Made by a program: the position numbers and the translations under genes | Notes under the pieces: model-generated | The model's database searches: none | The model's input: only the letters and a program-made list of their open reading frames with translations | What the model was told of the DNA's origin: nothing | Shown here: positions 6,271 through 11,163 of the stretch, piece after piece | Layout of the letters: every line of letters starts with the position of its first letter | Position numbering within the stretch: the stretch's first letter is position 1 | DNA from: Erysipelotrichaceae bacterium UBA4808 | GTDB taxonomy: Bacteria > Bacillota_I > Bacilli_A > Erysipelotrichales > Erysipelotrichaceae | Direction of reading: 5' to 3' | Length of the DNA: 11,163 bases | NCBI GenBank assembly: GCA_002402585.1 | Contig: DHGC01000036.1 | Span: forward strand, 1 to 11,163

Positions 6271-6510
6271 ATGCAAGGTCAAAAACTGAATAAATACAGT
6301 AGATGGATCGTATGGTTTGGAATTATGACAGCGATCTTAGGCGTTTTCATACTCGTCTCCATTCTAGGAGACGAGTATGGCTATTATCGTTATTTGCCCT
6401 ATGGCTTATTGCTTCTTTGCCCTTTATCACATTTATTTATGATGAAGATGCATGATAATGAGCTAATTTCCAACCAAAGGAATGAAGAGAAAGATGATGC
6501 CTGTCATTGA
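6271..6510 (+). CDS. Small DUF2933-like membrane protein
   Basis: This 79-residue protein has two membrane helices (about 12-33 and 42-58) joined by a short acidic, Tyr-rich loop (GDEYGYYRY), and a charged cytosolic-looking tail ending DDACH. The second helix holds LLLLCPLSHLFMMKMH (46-61), which matches the C-P-L-x-H-L-F-M signature of DUF2933 proteins, small membrane proteins often found in metal-resistance loci. C50, H54, M57, M58, M60 and H61 could bind copper; that is inference and no function is established. The start follows the preceding stop by one base, with AGAGGA (6261-6266) as binding site inside the previous gene, so the two are translationally coupled. Codons for residues 26-37 form a perfect hairpin, listed separately. 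Confidence 0.72.
   Translation: MQGQKLNKYSRWIVWFGIMTAILGVFILVSILGDEYGYYRYLPYGLLLLCPLSHLFMMKMHDNELISNQRNEEKDDACH
6348..6379. repeat. Perfect 13-bp inverted repeat inside a coding sequence
   Basis: CATACTCGTCTCC (6348-6360) and GGAGACGAGTATG (6367-6379) are exact reverse complements around the 6-nt loop ATTCTA; T6347 and G6380 add a wobble pair. The repeat lies within the DUF2933-like gene. There is no T-run on either strand, so it is not an intrinsic terminator. It could act as an mRNA stability or pausing element or as a protein-binding site. Confidence 0.75.
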
Positions 6511-6547
6511 GTGATTTGAGGTGATGAGCAGAAGTGGAGGACGAACA

Positions 6548-7909
6548 TTGGATAATTTCGTGAAAGTGGTTTTAAAAGTCGAAGGTATGACCTGTGCGGC
6601 TTGTGAGAATAAGATTGAAAGCAAATTGCGCAAAATGGATGGGATCATCATTGGTCGAGCTAGTTATGGCAGTGCGACCATTAAAATTACATATGATCGA
6701 AACATTCTGACTCTAAAGCGCATTGTAAAAGCGATTGAGCAACTGGGCTATTCAATCATTGAATCCAAGGACATAAAAAACGTCTCTAAAGATCAGACAT
6801 TTGATAAGCTTTTGGATGCGGCCACCATTGCAGCATTTCTATACTTCATCTATCATTTTGCTTTAAGATTTGGTTTATTGAATTTCTTCAATAACTTTCC
6901 AAAAGTACAGTCTGGCATGAGTTATGGCGTTTTGTTTATTGTAGGGATATTGACATCTATCCATTGCGTAGCCATGTGTGGGGGAATAAACTTATCACAA
7001 AGCATTAAGACTACCGAAGCTCAACTATCCAAAACCACCATGTCAACATGGATGCCAAGTCTTTTGTATAACTCGGGAAGAGTGGTTTCGTATACCATCA
7101 TTGGAGCTGTTGTCGGTGCGCTTGGATCCGTTGTTAGTTTCTCAGGATATGCAAAAGGTATTGTGGCAATCTTAGCAGGAATCTTTATGATGATCATGGG
7201 TATCAATATGCTGAATATTTTTCCTTGGTTACGAAAATTCAATCCGCGTTTGCCAAGAATCATTACGACACGCTTCAATCATGATAAACATCGCATTCAT
7301 AGTCAGTTTTATGTAGGATTGTTAAATGGCTTAATGCCTTGTGATCCATTACAAGCAATGCAGCTCTACGCACTTTCAACCGGAGATCCCATTAAGGGAG
7401 CCTTATCCATGTTCTTCTTCAGTCTCGGTACAACTCCACTCATGTTTGGACTTGGGGCAATCAGTTCATTGTTAAGTAAGAAGTTGACGAACAAGATGTT
7501 ACAAATCAGTGCGGTTCTTGTTGCTATCTTGGGCTTTGCTATGTTTCAAACGGGCTTAGGGGTTTCGGGTATTCAAATCCCAAGTATCTATTCTCTGATT
7601 GGCAGTGTTCAGGCAATTGACAACGTTGCCGTAGTTGAAGAGGATGGAATACAATATGTTACCTCCAATATCACAGGTGGAAGATATGAGTCGATTTCAG
7701 TTCAAGCGGGCATTAAAACGCAATGGACCATACATGTAGATGAAGGGGAACTGTCTGGATGTAACTATCGGATCATCATTCCTGCGCTCGGCAGAGATAT
7801 TGAACTTCAGACTGGAGATAACATTATCGAGTTTACACCAAAGGAAAAGGGAATTATCGCATTTAGTTGCTGGATGGGCATGATACGAAGTCAAATTGAA
7901 GTCATATAG
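6548..7909 (+). CDS. HMA - DsbD_2/UreH-like membrane - cupredoxin fusion protein
   Basis: This 453-residue protein has three parts. Residues 4-70 are an HMA copper-binding domain with GMTCAAC (C16, C19). Residues 88-337 contain about seven membrane helices of the DsbD_2/UreH-like family, with the paired signatures HCVAMCGG (from H139; C140, C144) and NGLMPCDPLQ (C265). Residues 365-453 are a cupredoxin-like beta domain with GC (C405) and SCWMGM (C441, M443, M445). Seven helices put the HMA domain inside and the cupredoxin outside. The family relatives move electrons or metals across membranes, and such proteins are often annotated as sulfite exporter TauE/SafE; here copper transfer is the better guess. 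The TTG at 6548 is preferred over GTG 6521 or ATG 6524 because GGAGGA (6536-6541) lies 6 nt upstream and the HMA domain begins right after it. It is the last gene of the copA unit. Confidence 0.82.
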   Translation: MDNFVKVVLKVEGMTCAACENKIESKLRKMDGIIIGRASYGSATIKITYDRNILTLKRIVKAIEQLGYSIIESKDIKNVSKDQTFDKLLDAATIAAFLYFIYHFALRFGLLNFFNNFPKVQSGMSYGVLFIVGILTSIHCVAMCGGINLSQSIKTTEAQLSKTTMSTWMPSLLYNSGRVVSYTIIGAVVGALGSVVSFSGYAKGIVAILAGIFMMIMGINMLNIFPWLRKFNPRLPRIITTRFNHDKHRIHSQFYVGLLNGLMPCDPLQAMQLYALSTGDPIKGALSMFFFSLGTTPLMFGLGAISSLLSKKLTNKMLQISAVLVAILGFAMFQTGLGVSGIQIPSIYSLIGSVQAIDNVAVVEEDGIQYVTSNITGGRYESISVQAGIKTQWTIHVDEGELSGCNYRIIIPALGRDIELQTGDNIIEFTPKEKGIIAFSCWMGMIRSQIEVI

Positions 7910-8080
7910 AAGTACTTATGTAAAAGATAGAATAAACGTTACGTGGAATATTAAAGTAGGTTTTTTGAGTAAATGAATTTAGAAGTGCATTTCTAGTATC
8001 AACGATATTTTCTTAATGAGTTCGTAAGAATCACAAATTAAAGCCGCAATAGCTTTCTGTTTATACCATTAAACAAAATA
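7910..8080. other. Non-coding spacer after the fusion gene
   Basis: There is no plausible gene in these 171 nt. Minor structures are an imperfect palindrome TAGAA-GTGCAT-TTCTA (7979-7994), a 6-bp hairpin TTCTTA/TAAGAA (8010-8015 with 8025-8030) and a 5-bp hairpin AAAGC/GCTTT (8041-8057). None has a clear T-run. Confidence 0.5.
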
Positions 8081-8122
8081 AAAATGACATATACTTTCTT
8101 GTAAGTGTTTGTCATTTTTTTG
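8081..8122. terminator. Bidirectional terminator between convergent operons
   Basis: AAAAATGACA (8081-8090) pairs with TGTCATTTTT (8111-8120). After one mismatch the stem continues with a six-pair inner stem (8092-8097 with 8104-8109, including one T-G pair) closed by a 6-nt loop. T residues follow on the + strand (to 8122), and the A-run on the left gives U residues on the - strand. It can end both the copper unit (+) and the bcd-etfBA unit (-). Confidence 0.87.
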
Positions 8123-8174
8123 ATAGCTCTTGAAATACGTTTTGAACAGAATTATTTTGTAAATGATTAAGATA

Positions 8175-9185
8175 TTAATGATGTTTAAGTTTGTGATGCT
8201 TAAGATTCTCAATCACCAAAGGTAAGATTGTCTTCGCATCTCCAACGATGCCGATAGTCGCAACACTGAAGATGGGGGCTTGCGGATCGGAGTTGATCGC
8301 AAGAATGGTCTCTGATTTATCCATGCCGGCGGTATGTTGCACGGCTCCTGAGATGCCGCATGCAAGATACAAGCGAGGACGAACGGTCTTTCCGGTTTGA
8401 CCAACTTGGATATCTTTTGAGGCTGCACCTTTATCGACGACGCCACGACTTGCGGCGACGACACCTCCGCTTAATTGAGCGAGTTCATCGAGTAGTTCAA
8501 AGTGCTCCAACATTCCTCTGCCACCTGAAATCAAGATTTGTGCATGTGTGATATCTGGACCCGATTGGTGTTTTTCAATGCGATTTAAGATACGTACGTT
8601 ATCTTCCATCGGTTTATAAGGAAGATTGACGATGATGCCTGGTCGATTTAGTTGATAGAAATCCGCATCCAAGACCTGAGGCCGAATCGTTGCCATTTGC
8701 GGACGATGATTTGGACAAACGATGGTCCCAAAGAGATTGCCACCAAAAGCAGGTCGGGTTATCCAAAGTTCTGAAGTATTTTCTTCATTTGGATTGATCT
8801 CTATTTTAGTCGCATCCGCAGTCAATCCAGTATCGATGCGAGCAGCGATTCTAGGCGCTAAGTCACGACCAATCACACTTGCCCCAATCAAGAAGGAATC
8901 CGGTTTATGTTGCTTGATCAATTCACTGATGACATGCGTATAACGTAAAGTGGAGTAATGGCTGAGCTCAGGATGGTCTGCCACATAAACGCGATCAGCC
9001 CCATGGTTCAACACATCATGAGGGAGTTGACCCAAATTGTTTCCAAGCAAGATTCCAACAACTTCAAACTTGACATGTTTGATTTGTTTGACGAGTTTGC
9101 GTGCTTCACTCAAGAGCTCATAGCTTACATTTTGGATGACATTATTCCGTTGTTCGATGAATACAAGAATATCTTTGGTTTCCAT
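8175..9185 (-). CDS. etfA: Electron transfer flavoprotein subunit alpha
   Basis: This 336-residue subunit pairs with EtfB and carries the exchangeable FAD that passes electrons to or from acyl-CoA dehydrogenase. The C-terminal FAD domain is clear: LYLACGISGAVQH (to H284), a short AGMDKSETI stretch, AINSDPQAPIF (296-306) and GIVGD (312-316). The N-terminal part (about 4-190) has the Rossmann-like ETF fold with FLIGASVIGRDLAPRIAARI. The start is ATG at 9185, because TGGAGG lies 6 nt upstream and METKDILVF matches EtfA N-termini; a longer in-frame extension to 9215 overlaps etfB and is unlikely. The gene begins one base after the etfB stop (TGA-T-ATG), so translation is coupled. The protein ends in a His/Lys-rich tail, HHKLKHH, of unknown meaning. 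The length is typical. Confidence 0.96.
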   Translation of the reverse strand: METKDILVFIEQRNNVIQNVSYELLSEARKLVKQIKHVKFEVVGILLGNNLGQLPHDVLNHGADRVYVADHPELSHYSTLRYTHVISELIKQHKPDSFLIGASVIGRDLAPRIAARIDTGLTADATKIEINPNEENTSELWITRPAFGGNLFGTIVCPNHRPQMATIRPQVLDADFYQLNRPGIIVNLPYKPMEDNVRILNRIEKHQSGPDITHAQILISGGRGMLEHFELLDELAQLSGGVVAASRGVVDKGAASKDIQVGQTGKTVRPRLYLACGISGAVQHTAGMDKSETILAINSDPQAPIFSVATIGIVGDAKTILPLVIENLKHHKLKHH

Positions 9186-9186
9186 A

Positions 9187-9969
9187 TCAAGCCTCCATGG
9201 TTTTGATGAGCACATCGGTGATCAAGCGTGCCGCTTCTTCAGGACTGAGATTGGATTTCAGTGAAGCGGTCTCCAAACTGCGTGTAAATGTCTTCTTGAC
9301 TTGAGTTGGTGAACCTTTTAAACCAACATCGGTTTCTGGAATGCTCAAATCGCTGAAGTGAACTAGGGCAAGGGGTTTATCGTACGCAGCCCAAGCATCG
9401 ACGGCATTCATGCCACGATCAGTGTTCATTGAACTTAGAGTTGTGATGAGCGCAGGCAGTTTGACTTCGAGCAACTCCGAGTAATCCTCATAAGCCTTGC
9501 TTAAGGTCAACCATGTCCCATTGCATTCTTCAATCGATTCGACATAGGAAACTTGTGGAATACCCAATTTCTCAGCCACCTGTGGACCAACCTGTGCTGT
9601 ATCACCATCAATGGCTTGACGACCAGCGATGATCAAGTCATAGCTTTGTCTCTTCAACCAAGCCACTAAGGTTGTGGAGGTTGCCCAGGTATCTGCCCCT
9701 GCGAATTTCGCATCCGACAACAACACCGCTTGATCGACACCTCGACCCAGTATTTCTCTTAACATGCGCTCGGCCTGAAGTGGGCCCATGGATACCGCTG
9801 TGATGGTTCCACCATAATGATCTTTCAGACTCAAAGCCGCTTCGATGCCGGCCATATCGTCTGGATTGATGATGCTGGGAACACCCGTTCGAATCAAAGT
9901 CCCATGGATGGGATCGATCTTCATTTCCGTTGTGTCCGGAACTTGTTTAACAAGTACGATGATGTTCAT
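9187..9969 (-). CDS. etfB: Electron transfer flavoprotein subunit beta, likely bifurcating type
   Basis: The 260 residues match clostridial EtfB closely: VLVKQVPDTTEMKIDP near the start, IRTGVPSIINPDDMAG (26-41) and GADTWATSTT (91-100). The segment AIDGDTAQVGPQVAE (119-133) resembles the motif of electron-bifurcating ETFs that bind a second FAD and NADH. Non-bifurcating ETFs such as the human protein carry a different sequence there. With EtfA and Bcd it would couple NADH oxidation to crotonyl-CoA and ferredoxin reduction; this functional grade is inferred from the motif and operon order. Its start is 5 nt downstream of the bcd stop, with only a weak TTAGG binding site, so expression probably depends on coupling. 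The last codons supply the ribosome binding site of etfA. Confidence 0.95.
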   Translation of the reverse strand: MNIIVLVKQVPDTTEMKIDPIHGTLIRTGVPSIINPDDMAGIEAALSLKDHYGGTITAVSMGPLQAERMLREILGRGVDQAVLLSDAKFAGADTWATSTTLVAWLKRQSYDLIIAGRQAIDGDTAQVGPQVAEKLGIPQVSYVESIEECNGTWLTLSKAYEDYSELLEVKLPALITTLSSMNTDRGMNAVDAWAAYDKPLALVHFSDLSIPETDVGLKGSPTQVKKTFTRSLETASLKSNLSPEEAARLITDVLIKTMEA

Positions 9970-9974
9970 GTGTC

Positions 9975-11114
9975 TTAACCTAAGAGTGACGCGCTGATGA
10001 CCATGCGTTGCACCTCTGATGTCCCTTCGTAGATTTCCGTAATTTTGGCATCGCGCATCATACGCTCAACCGGATAGTCGCGTGTATACCCATATCCACC
10101 AAAGAGTTGAACCGCTTGGGTGGTGACGTCCATAGCGGTTTCGGACGCATAGAGCTTTGCCATGGCCGCTTCAGTAGAATACGGTTTTCCTTCATCTTTA
10201 AGCACCGCAGCTTTATAGACCAAGAGCCGTGCCGCTTCGACTTTCATCGCCATGTCCGCTAATTTGAACTGTGTATTTTGAAAAGCACTGATGGGCTTAT
10301 TGAACTGCTTGCGTTGTTTGACATAGTGGATGGTCTCATCCAAAGCCCCTTGCGCGATGCCCAAGGCTTGAGCCGCAATACCAATACGTCCTCCATCTAA
10401 GGTGCTCATAGCTACCTTGAAGCCTTTACCTTCTTGCCCCAATAAGTTGGATAATGGAACCTTCACATTTTGCATGACCAGTTCACAGGTCGATGAACCA
10501 CGAATGCCGAGTTTCTTCTCCTTTTTGGAAACACTGAACCCTGGCATGTCTTTCTCCAATATGAAAGCGGAGATGCCACGTGTTCCTGCTGCTTTATCCG
10601 TCATCGCAAAGATGATGTAGATGTCGGCATAACCTGCATTGGTGATGAAAATCTTGGAACCTGTTATGACGTAATGATCGTCGTGCTTGATCGCAACGGT
10701 TTGTTGACCTGCCGCATCCGTTCCTGCATTGGGTTCGGTTAAACCAAAAGCACCTAATGCTTTACCTTCTAATAAAGGTCTAAGATATTTTTCCTTTTGA
10801 TCAGCTGTACCGAACTGTTGAATGGGATGTGCAGCGAGTGAGGTGTGTGCTGAGAGAATGACGCCTGTGGTGGCACATACCTTTGATAGTTCTTCTACAG
10901 CGAGAATATAACTCAAGGTATCGGCTCCAGCTCCGCCCCATTCTTTTGCGAAGGGAATCCCCATCATTTTCGCATCCACCATTTTTGTCAGTGTTTCGAC
11001 TGGGAAACGTTCTTCTTCGTCGATTTCAGCAGCGAGTGGTTTGACGTGTTTGATGGCAAAATCACGAAACATCGTGCGCATCAACTGATGTTTTGGACTT
11101 AGATTGAAATCCAT
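9975..11114 (-). CDS. bcd: Short-chain acyl-CoA (butyryl-CoA) dehydrogenase
   Basis: This 379-residue FAD enzyme interconverts butyryl-CoA and crotonyl-CoA with ETF as electron partner. Its sequence tracks clostridial Bcd almost end to end: MDFNLSPKHQ at the start, MMGIPFAKEWGGAGAD, VEELSKVCATTGVILSAHTS, GLTEPNAGTDAAGQQTV (124-140), KLGIRGSSTCEL, TLDGGRIGIAAQALGIA, QLFGGYGYTRDYPVERMMRD and IYEGTSEVQ. E363 in that last motif is the expected catalytic base. The start is ATG at 11114, one base after the stop of an upstream gene; an extension to 11147 would overlap that gene. The order bcd-etfB-etfA is that of butyrate-pathway operons. A role in fatty-acid or amino-acid degradation with a related substrate cannot be excluded. 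Confidence 0.94.
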   Translation of the reverse strand: MDFNLSPKHQLMRTMFRDFAIKHVKPLAAEIDEEERFPVETLTKMVDAKMMGIPFAKEWGGAGADTLSYILAVEELSKVCATTGVILSAHTSLAAHPIQQFGTADQKEKYLRPLLEGKALGAFGLTEPNAGTDAAGQQTVAIKHDDHYVITGSKIFITNAGYADIYIIFAMTDKAAGTRGISAFILEKDMPGFSVSKKEKKLGIRGSSTCELVMQNVKVPLSNLLGQEGKGFKVAMSTLDGGRIGIAAQALGIAQGALDETIHYVKQRKQFNKPISAFQNTQFKLADMAMKVEAARLLVYKAAVLKDEGKPYSTEAAMAKLYASETAMDVTTQAVQLFGGYGYTRDYPVERMMRDAKITEIYEGTSEVQRMVISASLLG

Positions 11115-11115
11115 A

Positions 11116-11163
11116 TCAAGCCTTGGGTGGCATGATGGTAGCCACACCTTTCACAACGACTTC
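11116..11163 (-). CDS. C-terminal end of the gene upstream of bcd (partial)
   Basis: The last 15 codons of an open - strand frame (EVVVKGVATIMPPKA) end at TGA 11118-11116, one base before the bcd start. The TGA-T-ATG junction has the same form as the one between etfB and etfA, which supports a real co-transcribed gene. Too little is visible to name the product; a neighbouring step of acyl-CoA metabolism is likely from context. Confidence 0.5.
   Translation of the reverse strand, partial: EVVVKGVATIMPPKA

Noticed and set aside
6348..6379. Intrinsic terminator inside the DUF2933-like gene
   Set aside because: The stem is strong, but neither strand has a T-run after it.
6521..6547. GTG 6521 or ATG 6524 as start of the fusion gene
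   Set aside because: Spacing to the GAGG at 6517-6520 is too short. TTG 6548 has GGAGGA at an ideal distance and begins directly at the HMA domain. Still possible, but less likely.
8360..9206. Plus-strand open frames opposite etfA
   Set aside because: They are antisense shadows of conserved EtfA coding sequence without motifs or binding sites.
1..11163. CRISPR array, tRNA, rRNA, insertion sequence or phage attachment site
   Set aside because: No regularly spaced direct repeats, tRNA-like cloverleaf, transposase sequence or terminal inverted repeats were seen on either strand.

Overview
The window looks like a chromosomal piece of a low- to mid-GC Firmicute (Bacillota) or a close relative such as a non-mycoplasma Mollicutes/Erysipelotrichia-type lineage. 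The support is a Bcd-EtfB-EtfA operon in the clostridial order, a C-terminal PASTA domain, AGGAGG-like ribosome binding sites and moderate AT content. TGA is used as a stop (multicopper oxidase, etfB, etfA junctions) and Trp is TGG, so the standard bacterial code applies and this is not a code-4 mycoplasma. Species cannot be fixed from the sequence alone.

Layout. Positions 1-228 hold the 3' end of a PASTA-domain protein, closed by a terminator (235-267). Positions 320-8122 form a copper-handling island on the + strand. It starts with a 31-nt palindrome (321-351) that resembles a CsoR operator and overlaps a promoter, followed by a roughly 300-nt leader. Then come a CueO-like multicopper oxidase (661-2082), a small Gly/Met-rich membrane protein with a SHOCT tail (2250-2504) and a secreted, membrane-anchored protein with YGGMMG motifs and a second SHOCT tail (2512-3258). 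A terminator (3267-3296) ends this first unit. A second unit contains the Cu(I) P-type ATPase CopA (3524-5986), a divergent CsoR/RcnR-family protein (6006-6269), a DUF2933-like membrane protein (6271-6510) and a three-part fusion of HMA domain, DsbD_2/UreH-like membrane domain and cupredoxin (6548-7909). A bidirectional terminator (8081-8122) separates this from the convergent - strand operon: end of an unidentified gene (11116-11163), bcd, etfB, etfA.

How the genes may work together (inference from families). CopA would pump Cu(I) out, the oxidase would convert it to Cu(II) outside the membrane, and the Met-rich SHOCT proteins could hold Cu(I) at the outer face. The fusion protein has a cytosolic metal-binding domain, about seven membrane segments and an external cupredoxin, so it could move copper or electrons across the membrane. 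The CsoR-family protein has lost two of three canonical Cu(I) ligands and several residues of the usual DNA-binding helix, although a textbook CsoR-like operator lies upstream of the oxidase. That mismatch, the fusion protein, and a perfect 13-bp hairpin inside the DUF2933-like gene are the most interesting points. The bcd-etfBA operon is an ordinary acyl-CoA dehydrogenase module with features of electron-bifurcating ETF.
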